The notes under the pieces are model-generated. The model saw nothing but the letters and a program-made list of their open reading frames with translations. It did no database searches and was not told the origin of the DNA. A stretch of 64,000 nt of DNA, taken from the NCBI RefSeq assembly GCF_001434365.1, contig NZ_AZFN01000012.1, forward strand, positions 1-64,000, written 5' to 3'. Source of the stretch: Limosilactobacillus gastricus DSM 16045 (GTDB lineage Bacteria; Bacillota; Bacilli; Lactobacillales; Lactobacillaceae). The translations under genes and the position numbers were made by a program. Shown here one piece after another: positions 27,190 to 36,961 of this stretch (within the stretch, counting starts at the first letter, position 1; every line of letters starts with the position of its first letter).

Positions 27190-28242
27190 TTAGTTATTTA
27201 AACCATCGAGATTGACGAGGATCTTTGCTTGAGACTTATCGGTTGTCAAAGCTTCAAAACCGTCCGTAACGATATCGTCTAATGGAATCTCTTTTGTAAT
27301 AACTGGTTCAACTTGTAGGGATCCTTTGGTAATTAATTCGGCAGTTTCCAAGAAAGTTGCCTGAGAGTAGGCAATTGTGGAAGTGATTTTAACCCCAGTG
27401 TTCGTTAAAATCATTGGATTGAACTCAATTGGATGACCAAAGATTGATACCAAAGTCATAGTTCCTAGTGGTTTAGTGGCTAAGATCGCCTGATTAAAAG
27501 TGACTTGAACTCCCGCAACTTCAAAGGAAGCATCGACACCGCCTGGAACTAATTCTTTGATTCGCTGAACCGGATCTTGTTCACCTGAATTAATCGTATC
27601 TGTTGCCCCGAGTTCTAAGGCCTTAGTAAGGCGTTGGGGTGATAAATCACAAATAATGATTCGGTTAGCCCCCGCGGCTTTCGCAGCAGCGGCAACCAGA
27701 CAGCCAATTGGTCCCGCCCCGAAGATCGCAACGTTTTGACCGAAAGTGAGACCATTACGTTTAATGGCTTGGACAGCCACGGCGGCTGGTTCAATTACAG
27801 CTCCCAACCGTAATGGAAAATCCTTTGGTAACCGAACGAGGTTATCTTCAGGGATGTTTGCATGAGAGGCAAAACCACCGTCGGAAGCTAGGCCGATAAA
27901 TGAATAGCCGCTGTAAACATCAATATCACTAGGACGATCGGCATTGGTAACGGTAGGATTAATGGCAACGTGGTCACCAATCTGATAATTGGTAACCTTT
28001 TTTCCGATGCGTTCAATCACCCCAGCAAACTCGTGCCCCAGAGTAATCGGGGCTTGCCCACCCAATAGCGGATCAGGTCCATCGGTAGGAACGTAGACCG
28101 GGCCTTCCAGGTATTCGTGGAGATCAGTCCCACAAATTCCCGTCCAAGCTACTTTAACGGTTACTTCGTTGTCTTGTAATGGTTTTAAATCGACATCTTT
28201 CACGCGAATATCTTTGGCACCATGCCAAACTGCTGCCTTCAT
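27190..28242 (-). CDS. (R,R)-2,3-butanediol dehydrogenase-like, zinc-dependent
   Basis: Medium-chain zinc dehydrogenase of about 350 aa, starting MKAAVWHGAKDIRVKD. The catalytic-zinc motifs are GICGTDLHEY (Cys, His) and LGHEFAGVIE, with a GAGPIGCL Rossmann motif. The family reduces acetoin to 2,3-butanediol with NADH. An upstream in-frame ATG at 28299 is unlikely: AGAAGG with suitable spacing precedes the ATG at 28242. Related polyol dehydrogenases cannot be excluded. Promoter TTGAAA-N16-TATAAT at 28348-28321. Confidence 0.85.
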   Translation of the reverse strand: MKAAVWHGAKDIRVKDVDLKPLQDNEVTVKVAWTGICGTDLHEYLEGPVYVPTDGPDPLLGGQAPITLGHEFAGVIERIGKKVTNYQIGDHVAINPTVTNADRPSDIDVYSGYSFIGLASDGGFASHANIPEDNLVRLPKDFPLRLGAVIEPAAVAVQAIKRNGLTFGQNVAIFGAGPIGCLVAAAAKAAGANRIIICDLSPQRLTKALELGATDTINSGEQDPVQRIKELVPGGVDASFEVAGVQVTFNQAILATKPLGTMTLVSIFGHPIEFNPMILTNTGVKITSTIAYSQATFLETAELITKGSLQVEPVITKEIPLDDIVTDGFEALTTDKSQAKILVNLDGLNN

Positions 28243-28268
28243 ACTTAACCTTCTTTCTAAAAAAACAG

Positions 28269-28398
28269 TTTGTGAAATATACATTGTGAAATTAATCAAT
28301 TGTCTTTCTGCTTGAAACTAATTATAAACTGATAAATTAGGATTTCAAGTGGTGATAGTCCAAAAGCTGCATTTCACAAACTAGTGATATTTCACAAG
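28269..28398. promoter_or_regulatory. four TTGTGAAAT-type motifs around the butanediol dehydrogenase promoter
   Basis: TTTGTGAAAT (28269-28278) and ATTGTGAAAT (28283-28292) lie in the leader. Their inverted counterparts ATTTCACAAA (28371-28380) and ATTTCACAAG (28389-28398) lie upstream of the -35. The half-site equals that of the NADH-sensing repressor Rex (TTGTGAA/TTCACAA), but the spacings are not those of a standard Rex box. Confidence 0.5.
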
Positions 28399-28462
28399 CT
28401 TTGAAGAATAAAGCAATTAAACAGTAAAAAATATTTATCGATTGCTAAATATGACTAAAAAT

Positions 28463-29371
28463 TCACAATTGATCAAGTGAGTGCAGGCTATCAAGAAATT
28501 TACGTAGGGGCCTAGCTTTGTTGCGACGTTGATAAACCACTTGGATCGAATATTTTTGGGTATCAGGGTCCTTGAACGGTAAGTATTTAATTTGATTATT
28601 TGGTTGAATGAAACGCTGGAATAAGCCGTTAGGGTAGAAAGCAACGTCGCGATTAAGGGCCACTCGAATTTGCATTTGTTCAATCGTTGAAACGCGTTCA
28701 GTACTAATCTTTTCTGAAAAATTAATGGCCTGGTTGAATTCATTTTGTAAATAGGATGAACTCTCGTAGGAGTAGTACAAAACGTTATGGTCTTTCAGAT
28801 CATCAGGAGTGATTTCTTGGTGTTGGGCCAAAGGGTTGGCGGGACTAACCCCGAGGATCATCTCGTTTTGGTAAATGGTCTGACTAGTAAGACTGTGATT
28901 TGTTAATTGCCAATGGGGACCGTAAGCTAAAATATAGGCACAATCCAAAATACCAATTGATACATCAGTTAAGAGGTGTTCAATCCCGGCTTCTGATACT
29001 TCAAAATTCAGTGGTTGTTTAGTTTGAGCTTGGAAACGATTAATATTATCGATCATAATCTGGGACTCAAAGGGCGAGAAATAACCAATTTTAACGGTGT
29101 CAAGCGCTTGAAAATGGTGATGCTTAAACTCGTTCTCCACATCTTCTAACCGGTTTAAAATATCTTGGGCATGGGGAACAAATTGATGACCGACATCAGT
29201 TAAGCGAATCCGGTTAGAGTCACGTAAAAACAATTTTGTATCTAATTCGGTTTCTAAGTTCAAAATTTGTTTAGAAACGGCACGTTGGGAAACAAAATTA
29301 GTGTCCGCCACGCGTTGAAAACTACCTAAATGGACCGCTTCAATAAAATATTGCAATTGCTGTTGATTCAT
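28463..29371 (-). CDS. LysR-family transcriptional regulator
   Basis: A 302-aa LysR regulator: N-terminal winged helix (QQLQYFIEAVHLGSFQRVAD, with FVSQRAVSKQILNLE as recognition helix), then an effector-binding domain. A strong AAAGGAGG ribosome site precedes the ATG. It lies between the butanediol dehydrogenase (same strand) and the divergent flavoprotein gene. Control of the flavoprotein is the likeliest role by position. The effector is unknown. Confidence 0.85.
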   Translation of the reverse strand: MNQQQLQYFIEAVHLGSFQRVADTNFVSQRAVSKQILNLETELDTKLFLRDSNRIRLTDVGHQFVPHAQDILNRLEDVENEFKHHHFQALDTVKIGYFSPFESQIMIDNINRFQAQTKQPLNFEVSEAGIEHLLTDVSIGILDCAYILAYGPHWQLTNHSLTSQTIYQNEMILGVSPANPLAQHQEITPDDLKDHNVLYYSYESSSYLQNEFNQAINFSEKISTERVSTIEQMQIRVALNRDVAFYPNGLFQRFIQPNNQIKYLPFKDPDTQKYSIQVVYQRRNKARPLRKFLDSLHSLDQL

Positions 29372-29437
29372 GGCTACACCTCCTTTTAGTTCGGCTATAT
29401 CTAAATTTTAGCATAGTAGAAAAGTAAAAAATTTAAC

Positions 29438-29465
29438 TATAATGAACTTGTAAGAGAGTTCACAA
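29438..29465 (+). promoter_or_regulatory. promoter with candidate Rex operator upstream of the flavoprotein gene
   Basis: -10 TATAAT at 29438-29443. Across the start point lies TTGTAAG-AGAG-TTCACAA (29448-29465), the 18-bp geometry of the Rex consensus TTGTGAA-N4-TTCACAA with two mismatches, both in the left half. NADH-dependent derepression of a fumarate-reductase-like gene would make sense. Confidence 0.5.
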
Positions 29466-29481
29466 ACTTGGAGGTGTGAAG

Positions 29482-30933
29482 ATGAGTTTACCAAAAGAAG
29501 ATCAATATGATGTCGTAGTTGTTGGATCTGGAGCCGCTGGTTTTTCGGCCGGTTTAACGGCCGTTCAAGGCGGGAGTAAAACCATGGTTCTAGAAAAAGG
29601 ACGGGCGACGGGTGGTAGTAGTAACTACACGGAAGGTTTATTTGCGGTCAATTCGTCCTTGCAAAAGGCAAAAGGGATCAAGGTGTCCGGAACCGAAGTT
29701 TTAAAAGAAGAAGTTGAATATTCTCAATATAAAGCTGACGCGCGGATTTGGCGTAACTATGTTGATGGCAGTGCTGAAAACGTTGACTGGCTCCAGGAAC
29801 AAGGAGTGGAATTTGAACGGGTTCAAGCCATGGGAGCGGGTGAAGCCACTTGGCACATTTATAAAGGGATGGGCGATGCGGTTATTCACCAAGCATTGCA
29901 ACCACGCTTTGAAGCAGTGGGTGGCGAAGTCGTGACTTCGGCGGCAGCCGTCAATTTAGTTCGTCAGGCTGACCAAACTTTTGTGGTTACAGTTCGTGAT
30001 GAAGCAAATCAAGATGTTAAAGCAGTTCATGCTCGGGCTGTCATTTTGGCAACCGGGGGCTATCTCAATAATCCAGAGATGATGGCAGAAGAGACTAATT
30101 ATGATTTAAGTCGCTTAGAAACGGTTTCGTCTGGTAAAGGAACTGGTGATGGGTTGCGGATGGCTTGGCAAGTCGGTGCACGGAAGTATGGAACCGGCAT
30201 GGCCATGCTTTTTGGCGGATACTTAAGTGATCCAGAGACCCCATCCTTTAAATTTATGAGTTCGCAGATGAATGTTGCGGCCGGTCAACAACCGCTCCTG
30301 TGGGTGAATGAAAATGGGGAACGGTTTGTCAATGAAGAAGTTGTTTATAACTTCTCTCAGGCCGGTAACGCCCTCTATACCCAAGCGGAGGTTTATAGTA
30401 TTTTGGACCAAGGCGTGATTGACAAAATGATCACAGAAGGTAACTTTATGGGGCTCGGGGTCTATGTTTTGCGGGGACAAAAGATGGATACCCTCCAAGA
30501 AGAAATTGATGCGGCTGTGGCAGCCGATAAAACCTTTATCTTTAAGGCTGATTCGATCGAAGAACTGGCTAAAAAGATGGGACTAGCACAATTACCGGCC
30601 ACGATTAGTCGGTATAACCGCGATGCCGCTCAAGGTGAAGATCGCGAATTCGGCAAACCAGTTGAATATATGCAACCAGTAACGCAAGGCCCATTCTATG
30701 GTTTTAAGTTAAATATTGGTGCCTTTTGTACCATGGGTGGTTTACAAGTAACACCACAAAATGAAGTTCGGGATGAACAAGGTCAAGTTATTCCAGGCCT
30801 CTATGCCGTTGGTAATGATGCCGCAGGGTTGACTGGTGATACCTACGGGCCCAACATGCCAGGGACTTGTGTCGGTTACGCCATCTATTCCGGTCGGAAT
30901 GCCGGTCAGCAAGTTACGGAATATTTACGTTGA
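29482..30933 (+). CDS. FAD-dependent fumarate reductase-like flavoprotein
   Basis: A soluble flavoprotein of about 483 aa from the fumarate reductase/succinate dehydrogenase FAD family. It has the dinucleotide motif VVVVGSGAAGFSAG at residues 13-26, GGSSNYTEG, and a C-terminal FAD motif (TGDTYGPNMPGTCVGYAI). It lacks the FMN-binding domain and any signal peptide or heme domain. Fumarate is the usual family substrate, used as an electron sink in lactobacilli, but other enoates are possible. GGAGG selects the ATG at 29482 over the GTG at 29476. Confidence 0.82.
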   Translation: MSLPKEDQYDVVVVGSGAAGFSAGLTAVQGGSKTMVLEKGRATGGSSNYTEGLFAVNSSLQKAKGIKVSGTEVLKEEVEYSQYKADARIWRNYVDGSAENVDWLQEQGVEFERVQAMGAGEATWHIYKGMGDAVIHQALQPRFEAVGGEVVTSAAAVNLVRQADQTFVVTVRDEANQDVKAVHARAVILATGGYLNNPEMMAEETNYDLSRLETVSSGKGTGDGLRMAWQVGARKYGTGMAMLFGGYLSDPETPSFKFMSSQMNVAAGQQPLLWVNENGERFVNEEVVYNFSQAGNALYTQAEVYSILDQGVIDKMITEGNFMGLGVYVLRGQKMDTLQEEIDAAVAADKTFIFKADSIEELAKKMGLAQLPATISRYNRDAAQGEDREFGKPVEYMQPVTQGPFYGFKLNIGAFCTMGGLQVTPQNEVRDEQGQVIPGLYAVGNDAAGLTGDTYGPNMPGTCVGYAIYSGRNAGQQVTEYLR

Positions 30934-30957
30934 CATTTATCAAAAGTTCATTAAGAT
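30930..30957 (+). promoter_or_regulatory. promoter of the riboflavin operon
   Basis: TTGACA (30930-30935), 16 bp, TAAGAT (30952-30957). The -35 overlaps the stop codon of the upstream flavoprotein gene. Confidence 0.6.
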
Positions 30958-30985
30958 AAAAAGTAAGTTGAATATAAAAGAAGTT

Positions 30986-31112
30986 TTTCGGGGCAGGGTG
31001 AAAATCCCGACCGACGGTGAGCAGGTTTCCTGTAAGTCCGTGACCCGCATTTTGCGGTTGAACCAGTGCGATTCTGGTACCGACAGTATAGTCTGGATGG
31101 GAGAAAAACGAG
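30986..31112 (+). ncRNA. FMN riboswitch (RFN element)
   Basis: The conserved RFN core is present: CGGGGCAGGGTGAAAATCCC, CCGACGGTGAGC, AGTCCGTGACCCGC, GGTTGAACCAGTGCGATTCTGG, ACCGACAGTATAGTCTGGATGG. It binds FMN and, with the terminator at 31180-31215, should switch off rib operon transcription when FMN is plentiful. Confidence 0.97.
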
Positions 31113-31179
31113 TGGACTTGATGAATATCATCAGGTTTTTTTAGCGACATAACTGCTAGAAAAGTAACCGCTTTCTAAA

Positions 31180-31215
31180 AACGACCTCGAAGAATTTTCT
31201 TCGAGGTTTTTTTGT
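31180..31215 (+). terminator. riboswitch-controlled terminator before ribD
   Basis: Perfect hairpin CCTCGAAGAA-TT-TTCTTCGAGG followed by TTTTTTT, between the FMN aptamer and ribD. Confidence 0.9.
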
Positions 31216-31233
31216 TTGAAAAGAGGCGATTAA

Positions 31234-32298
31234 ATGAACGATCAAGCATGGATGGAACGGGCTCTGACAGCTGCTCAGCGAGGCGGTCTAGCGACTTGGC
31301 AAAATCCCCAAGTGGGGGCGGTTCTAGTTAAAGATGATCACTTATTGGCGGTTGGCTATCATCATCGTTATGGCGATTATCATGCCGAACGCGATGCCTT
31401 AAGCCAGGTAACTCCTGATCAAGCTCGAGGTGGAACCCTCTATGTGACTTTGGAACCCTGTAATCACTCGGGAAAGCAACCACCCTGCAGTCATCTGATT
31501 GTGGACTACGGGATTAAACGGGTGGTGGTAGGGCAACTAGATCCTCATCAAATTGTGGCAGGAAAAGGTGTCCAGTATTTACGCGACCATGGGATCCAGG
31601 TAACGATCGGGGTTCTTGAACAGGAAGCCCGAGCCATTAATCCCCACTATAACTTTTTCTTCACTCATCAGCGGCCGTGGATAGCGCTTAAACAGGCCGT
31701 CACCTTAGATGGGAAAGTGGCCTTGGGGAATGGAGAACGGACAGCCATCACCAATCAAGCAGTCTATGACTGGGTGCATCAAGAGCGGGCTCACTATCAA
31801 GCGATCCTTGTGGGAAGTCAAACCGTTTTAACCGACAACCCAACCCTAGGGACTACTGCCAAGTTGGAACACCAACCGTGGCGGGTGATCATGGACCGGC
31901 GCGGGCGCTTATTTGAACAAGCGCACCTAAAAATCTGGCAGGCCACGGTTTATCCCACCCTCGTTTATACGGAGACGCCAACTTCCTTAGCTTTCCCTGG
32001 TGTTGAGATTAAGCAATTAGCGGAAGTGACGCCCAAAACGGTCGTTGATGATCTTGCTCAGCAAGGCCTGCAATCGCTATATGTTGAAGGGGGACCGCAA
32101 ATTCATAATGCCTTTTATCAGGCAGATTTGTGGGATGAAAGCATCACTTACCTTAGCCCTAAACTTATTGGGGGTCAGGGGGTCACGGCCTTTTCTGGAC
32201 CTGAACCAGGTCGGCTAATGGAATTAGTAAATGTCGAAGTACAGAAATTGGGATCAGATTTACGAATACGAGGAGAACGAAAATGTTTACCGGATTAA
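31234..32298 (+). CDS. ribD: riboflavin biosynthesis deaminase/reductase RibD
   Basis: Bifunctional enzyme: deaminates the pyrimidine from GTP cyclohydrolase II, then reduces its ribosyl chain with NADPH. The 354-aa protein has an N-terminal zinc deaminase domain (HAERDAL, with EPCNHSGKQPPC supplying the zinc cysteines) and a C-terminal reductase domain (from about residue 145). First gene of ribD-ribE-ribBA-ribH under the FMN riboswitch. It overlaps ribE by 16 bp. Confidence 0.96.
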   Translation: MNDQAWMERALTAAQRGGLATWQNPQVGAVLVKDDHLLAVGYHHRYGDYHAERDALSQVTPDQARGGTLYVTLEPCNHSGKQPPCSHLIVDYGIKRVVVGQLDPHQIVAGKGVQYLRDHGIQVTIGVLEQEARAINPHYNFFFTHQRPWIALKQAVTLDGKVALGNGERTAITNQAVYDWVHQERAHYQAILVGSQTVLTDNPTLGTTAKLEHQPWRVIMDRRGRLFEQAHLKIWQATVYPTLVYTETPTSLAFPGVEIKQLAEVTPKTVVDDLAQQGLQSLYVEGGPQIHNAFYQADLWDESITYLSPKLIGGQGVTAFSGPEPGRLMELVNVEVQKLGSDLRIRGERKCLPD

Positions 32299-32891
32299 TT
32301 GAAGGAATGGGGACAATCAAAGCAATTGAGCGAGTAGATGAAACTATTACTATGCAAATTGCTGCCCCAGCGGAGCTATTAGCGACTTATCAGATTGGTG
32401 ATTCGATGGCGATTGATGGGACTTGTCTGACGGCCGTCCAAAAAACCGTCAATGCGATGACGGTGGAGCTGATGCCCGCAACTTATGAACGAACAAGTTT
32501 TAAGAATCGAAAAGTTGGTGATCAGGTAAATCTGGAACGGGCGCTCGCTGCTAACGGACGGTTTGAAGGACATCTGGTCTCAGGACACGTAGATTTTGTA
32601 TCACAACTGGTGAAGCGGCAAGTACACGATAATGCCCTGGAATTAACTTTTTCAATTGATGATCCATATGCTGAGCAGATTATTTCTCAAGGTTCCGTCG
32701 CCATTAATGGGGTTAGTTTGACCGTGATGGCTAGCGACGGTTATCAATTCACAATCGGCTTAATTCCCCATACGCAGGGAAAAACTAATTTAGCATCATT
32801 AACAGTCGGCGATCAGGTCAATATTGAGACTGATTTGATGGGGAAGTATTTAATCAATCATTTGAACAGGAGAAAAGAAAATGGATGTTAA
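32283..32891 (+). CDS. ribE: riboflavin synthase alpha chain
   Basis: Converts two molecules of 6,7-dimethyl-8-ribityllumazine into riboflavin and the pyrimidinedione. The 202-aa protein is made of two lumazine-binding repeats, beginning MFTGLIEGMGTI and GHLVSGHVDFVS. An AGGAGAACG ribosome site lies inside ribD. Its 3' end overlaps ribBA by 11 bp. The locus order matches the Bacillus rib operon (where the gene is called ribB or ribE). Confidence 0.95.
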   Translation: MFTGLIEGMGTIKAIERVDETITMQIAAPAELLATYQIGDSMAIDGTCLTAVQKTVNAMTVELMPATYERTSFKNRKVGDQVNLERALAANGRFEGHLVSGHVDFVSQLVKRQVHDNALELTFSIDDPYAEQIISQGSVAINGVSLTVMASDGYQFTIGLIPHTQGKTNLASLTVGDQVNIETDLMGKYLINHLNRRKENGC

Positions 32892-34056
32892 GAAATTTCA
32901 AGCCGCTTTAACCCACTTAAAAGCGGGCGGATTAGTTATTGTGACCGATGATGAAAGCCGGAAATCAGAAGGCGATTTAGTCGGTTTGGGTGCAGTGGTG
33001 ACTCCTGGGAAAGTTAACTTTATGACTAAGTATGCCCGGGGCTTAATGTGTGCGCCGGTCGGCCCAGAAATCGCCCAGCGGTTAGCCTTACCACAAATGA
33101 CCGCTGATAATACCGATCCGTTTGGAACGGCTTTTACTCTTTCGGTTGATCATCGGACAACGACGACCGGGATCTCGGCCTATGATCGAGCAGCGACAAT
33201 TAAAGCCTTAGCAGATCCGCAAAGTCAACCAGCTGATTTTTATCGACCGGGGCATATCTTCCCGTTGACCGCTCAAAAAGATGGGGTATTGTCGCGGGAC
33301 GGGCATACGGAGGCGGCCGTTGACCTAGCGCGGTTGGTAGGGTTGACACCGGTGGCTTATATCTGTGAAATCTTACAAGAAGATGGTCACATGGCCCGCC
33401 GGCCACGCCTAGTTGAGATGGCGGATGAATATGGGTTACCCTTGCTAACCGTTGCCGATATTAAAACTTATCGGCGTTTGCAGGTTAGTGATGAATTAAC
33501 GCCTGTCAAGCTTCCTACTGCCTATGGTGATTTTAAATTAGTCCCTTTTCCTGATGAAACCTTAGCCTTAACTAAAGGGAACTGGACGGTTGATGAACCA
33601 GTCTTAGTGCGTTTGCATTCTGAATGCTTAACTGGTGATGTATTCGGTTCGGAGCGTTGTGATTGTGGTCCCCAGTTACATGCGGCAATGCAAAAGGTAA
33701 CTGAAGTTGGACAAGGCGCTATAATTTATCTCCGTCAAGAAGGTCGGGGCATCGGCCTCTTGAATAAATTAAAGGCTTATCACTTGCAAGGAAACGGTTT
33801 GGACACTGTTGAAGCAAATCAAGCGCTGGGCTTTGCTGAAGACGAACGCGATTATCAAGAAGCCGCCCAAATTTTACGGCATTTAGGCATTACTAAGGTC
33901 CGGTTGATGACTAATAATCCTGATAAGATTGAACAGTTAAGGGCTGCAGGGATTGAAGTAGTAGAACGCGTGCCTTTAGAGCTTCCGCCAACAGCGGCAA
34001 ATCGCCGGTATTTGAAAACTAAGCAAGAAAAACTACAACACTATTTACATCTATAA
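32881..34056 (+). CDS. ribBA: bifunctional 3,4-DHBP synthase / GTP cyclohydrolase II
   Basis: Provides both precursors of riboflavin. Residues 1-200 form the DHBP synthase ([33 protein letters not shown]). Residues 205-391 form GTP cyclohydrolase II with zinc cysteines in [20 protein letters not shown] and the RQEGRGIGL motif. At 391 aa both domains are complete. Translated with overlap from ribE. Confidence 0.96.
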   Translation: MDVKKFQAALTHLKAGGLVIVTDDESRKSEGDLVGLGAVVTPGKVNFMTKYARGLMCAPVGPEIAQRLALPQMTADNTDPFGTAFTLSVDHRTTTTGISAYDRAATIKALADPQSQPADFYRPGHIFPLTAQKDGVLSRDGHTEAAVDLARLVGLTPVAYICEILQEDGHMARRPRLVEMADEYGLPLLTVADIKTYRRLQVSDELTPVKLPTAYGDFKLVPFPDETLALTKGNWTVDEPVLVRLHSECLTGDVFGSERCDCGPQLHAAMQKVTEVGQGAIIYLRQEGRGIGLLNKLKAYHLQGNGLDTVEANQALGFAEDERDYQEAAQILRHLGITKVRLMTNNPDKIEQLRAAGIEVVERVPLELPPTAANRRYLKTKQEKLQHYLHL

Positions 34057-34067
34057 GGAGCAAACTT

Positions 34068-34532
34068 ATGACGATTTATGAAGGACACTTTAATGACCAA
34101 GATTATCGAATTGCCATTGTAATTTCTCGCTTTAATGAAGCGATTACCACACGACTCTTAGATGGCGCCGTTGATAATTTAGTACGCCATGGAGTAGCAA
34201 AAGACCGAATCGATGTGTATTGGGTGCCGGGAGCTTATGAAATTCCCTTTATGGCGAAGAAAGCGGTGCAATCCGAACGCTATGATGGTTTAGTAACCCT
34301 AGGTGCAGTGATTCGTGGTGAAACCTCACACTATGATTTAGTGACGAATGGGGTGGCCAATGGGGTCTTAGAATTGAATATAACCAGTCCAATTCCCGTC
34401 ACCTTTGGGGTAGTCACTACGGAAAACGTTGATCAAGCCATGCAACGTTCCGGTGTCAAAGCAGGAAATAAGGGTTATGATACGGCCCAAGCCTTACTCG
34501 AGATGATTTCTTTAAGCCGTCAATTGGATTAA
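34068..34532 (+). CDS. ribH: 6,7-dimethyl-8-ribityllumazine synthase
   Basis: Condenses the ribityl pyrimidine with 3,4-DHBP to lumazine. The 154-aa protein has the family motifs [38 protein letters not shown] and [19 protein letters not shown] ribosome site precedes it. Last gene of the rib operon. No convincing terminator is seen in the 172 bp that follow. Confidence 0.96.
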   Translation: MTIYEGHFNDQDYRIAIVISRFNEAITTRLLDGAVDNLVRHGVAKDRIDVYWVPGAYEIPFMAKKAVQSERYDGLVTLGAVIRGETSHYDLVTNGVANGVLELNITSPIPVTFGVVTTENVDQAMQRSGVKAGNKGYDTAQALLEMISLSRQLD

Positions 34533-34704
34533 TTTCACGGTAGAAAGGAATTAATAAAAGAAAGTTAAATTGTGAATGTAATTAAGATAATTTAATTTAA
34601 TCGAGAATTTACTTTGAATAACATTAAAAAATCTTAAGCACTTTTAATTAGCTGTCTCCGAGGATTATGATATAAAGCAACTTTATTATTTCCAGGGGGA
34701 TACA

Positions 34705-36168
34705 ATGAAAAAGCGTTTATTTAAATTAATGTGCGCTAGTTTGCTGACCGTTGCCGGGCTTGTGCTTGGCCTCGTTAGCTTCAATTCGGCGACGCCAGCG
34801 CATGCGGATGAAGAGACCTACACAATTGGGACGGTGGATAGTTTTGTGCCATTTGAAATTCCAAACAACAAGGGAACTTATAATGGCAAAAATCCTGGGA
34901 TCGAAATCGAAATGCTGCAACAGATCGCAAAGCATGAACACTTTAAATATAACCTCCGGGTTATGACTTTCGATGCCATGTTGCAAGCTTTAGATGCGAA
35001 CCAAATTCAAGCGGCTTTTGGGGGCATGAGTGTCACGGATGAACGGAAAGCCAAGATCGACTTCACCACTTCTTACTACAATTCTGGGGTCGTTATGGCC
35101 GTAGCTAAAAATAGTAAAATTACCAGCCTAAGCCAATTACGAGGCAAGACGGTTGACTTAAAGTCGGGGACGAGTGGTGCGGAATATGCTACGTCCATTC
35201 AAAAGAAATATGGTTTTAAAGTTAAGTACTTTAAGTCTGATAACACCCTCTTTAGTGATGTGGTGAATGGAAATGGGGCCGCAACCTTTAATGATGAGCC
35301 GGTTTTGCGTTATGGGATCCGGAATGGGATGAAACTTAAAATCGTGACGAAGGCCGCCAACTCAACCCCAGTGGCCATGGGGGTTAAAAAAGGTGAAAAC
35401 CAAGAACTCTTAACGAAACTCAATGATGGGATCGCCTGGTTGAAGAAGACGGGGCGGATGCAAAAAATCATCAATAAGTATACCAAGGGTAGTGCTACCA
35501 AGACGGACTCGGCTAGTCAACGGACGATTTGGGCCTTAATCAAAAATAATGCGGGAGCCTTAGCCGATGGCCTTTGGATGACGATTGAATTAACGGTTGT
35601 CGGTTCGATTTGTGCCATGGTCTTCGGCCTTTTGCTAGGGATCATGGGAATTACTGACGGGAAGCTTTGGAGTAGTATTTCCAGCATCATTATTTATATC
35701 TTCCGGGGAATTCCGATGATTGTCCTGGCCTTCTTTATCTATATTGGTTTGCCAGCAGTGATTGGGCAAAAGATTCCGCTATTCGTGGCGGGGGTCTTAA
35801 CCCTAATGCTGGATGAAGGGGCCTACGTAGGGGCGATTGTTAAAGGTGGTTTCCAAGCGGTTGATCGCGGTCAATGGGAAGCAGCCCGGAGTTTAGGTCT
35901 GCCCTACTACAAAGCCTTGGTTAAGGTCGTGGCTCCACAAGGGATTAAGATTATGGTGCCATCTTTAGTTAACCAATTGATTATTACCTTGAAAGACACG
36001 TCAATCCTTTCTGCCATTGGGGTGATGGAATTGACCCAAACGGGGACGGTTATTATTTCCCGGAATTTGGAAGGATTTAAGATGTGGTTAATTATTGCGA
36101 CGATGTATGTCATTATTATTACCGTCTTAACCTGGTTATCTAACTATGTGCAAAGAAAGATGAGGTAA
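34705..36168 (+). CDS. polar amino acid ABC transporter, fused substrate-binding protein and permease
   Basis: GlnP-type fusion of 487 aa. It has a signal peptide (residues 1-34, cleaved near AHA-DEE), a type 3 periplasmic-binding domain (about 37-265) and a permease domain (about 280-485) with the EAA loop AARSLGLPYYKALVKVVAPQ. Imports glutamine, glutamate or another polar amino acid together with the ATPase downstream. GGGGGATACA precedes the ATG. The exact substrate cannot be read from sequence. Confidence 0.92.
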   Translation: MKKRLFKLMCASLLTVAGLVLGLVSFNSATPAHADEETYTIGTVDSFVPFEIPNNKGTYNGKNPGIEIEMLQQIAKHEHFKYNLRVMTFDAMLQALDANQIQAAFGGMSVTDERKAKIDFTTSYYNSGVVMAVAKNSKITSLSQLRGKTVDLKSGTSGAEYATSIQKKYGFKVKYFKSDNTLFSDVVNGNGAATFNDEPVLRYGIRNGMKLKIVTKAANSTPVAMGVKKGENQELLTKLNDGIAWLKKTGRMQKIINKYTKGSATKTDSASQRTIWALIKNNAGALADGLWMTIELTVVGSICAMVFGLLLGIMGITDGKLWSSISSIIIYIFRGIPMIVLAFFIYIGLPAVIGQKIPLFVAGVLTLMLDEGAYVGAIVKGGFQAVDRGQWEAARSLGLPYYKALVKVVAPQGIKIMVPSLVNQLIITLKDTSILSAIGVMELTQTGTVIISRNLEGFKMWLIIATMYVIIITVLTWLSNYVQRKMR

Positions 36169-36177
36169 GCTAGTTTT

Positions 36178-36921
36178 ATGGATAATCAATACAAAATTGA
36201 AGTTACCGATTTGCATAAGAGTTACGGTGACAACGAAGTTTTAAAGGGCATTAGCCTGCAAGTGAAACCCAGCGAAGTAGTCTGCATGATCGGCCCATCT
36301 GGTTCGGGGAAAAGTACCTTTTTGCGGTGCTTGAATAAATTGGAAGCCCCGGATAGTGGTCACATCATTATTGATGGTTATGATATTGCTGATCCCAAGA
36401 CAAATATTGATTTGGTTCGGCAAAATATCGGGATGGTTTTCCAACATTTCAATTTATTCCCCAATATGTCGGTGCTGGAAAACATTACCTTAGCCCCAGT
36501 GCAGTTAAAGAAGATGACCAAAGAAGAAGCCAAAACGGCTGCTTTAAAATACCTGGAAATGGTTGGTTTGTCGGATAAGGCGGATGCTAATCCAACTAGC
36601 TTATCCGGGGGGCAAAAGCAACGGGTGGCTATTGCGCGTGCCCTGGCAATGAAGCCGGATGTGATGCTGTTTGATGAACCCACTAGTGCTCTGGATCCAG
36701 AAATGGTTGGGGACGTCTTAGAAGTCATGCAAGAATTAGCTCGTGAGGGGATGACGATGGTGATCGTGACTCACGAAATGGGCTTTGCCAAGCGGGTTGC
36801 TGATCGGGTTATTTTCTTCCATGACGGGGTGATTCGAGAAGAAGGAACCCCGGAAGAAATCTTTGATCATCCGCAACATCCTGATACCCAAAACTTCTTG
36901 GAAAAGGTTTTAAACGCCTAG
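36178..36921 (+). CDS. polar amino acid ABC transporter ATP-binding protein
   Basis: A 247-aa GlnQ-type ATPase energising the fused receptor/permease 9 bp upstream. Walker A is GPSGSGKST near 39-47, the Q-loop is in [14 protein letters not shown], the signature is LSGGQKQR and Walker B is [14 protein letters not shown]. Normal length. Confidence 0.94.
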   Translation: MDNQYKIEVTDLHKSYGDNEVLKGISLQVKPSEVVCMIGPSGSGKSTFLRCLNKLEAPDSGHIIIDGYDIADPKTNIDLVRQNIGMVFQHFNLFPNMSVLENITLAPVQLKKMTKEEAKTAALKYLEMVGLSDKADANPTSLSGGQKQRVAIARALAMKPDVMLFDEPTSALDPEMVGDVLEVMQELAREGMTMVIVTHEMGFAKRVADRVIFFHDGVIREEGTPEEIFDHPQHPDTQNFLEKVLNA

Positions 36922-36923
36922 AT

Positions 36924-36951
36924 TTGACATATAGCTTTGGAAAAGTATAAT
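36924..36951 (+). promoter_or_regulatory. promoter of the T-box/permease unit
   Basis: TTGACA (36924-36929), 16 bp, TATAAT (36946-36951), directly behind the glnQ-like stop codon. The strongest consensus match in the window. Confidence 0.75.
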
Positions 36952-36961
36952 AAATATTTGG

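Noticed and set aside
28371-28398. A standard Rex box at the butanediol dehydrogenase promoter
   Set aside because: The GTGA and TCAC halves are 4 or 6 bp apart in the wrong register; only half-sites match, so it is reported as motifs only.
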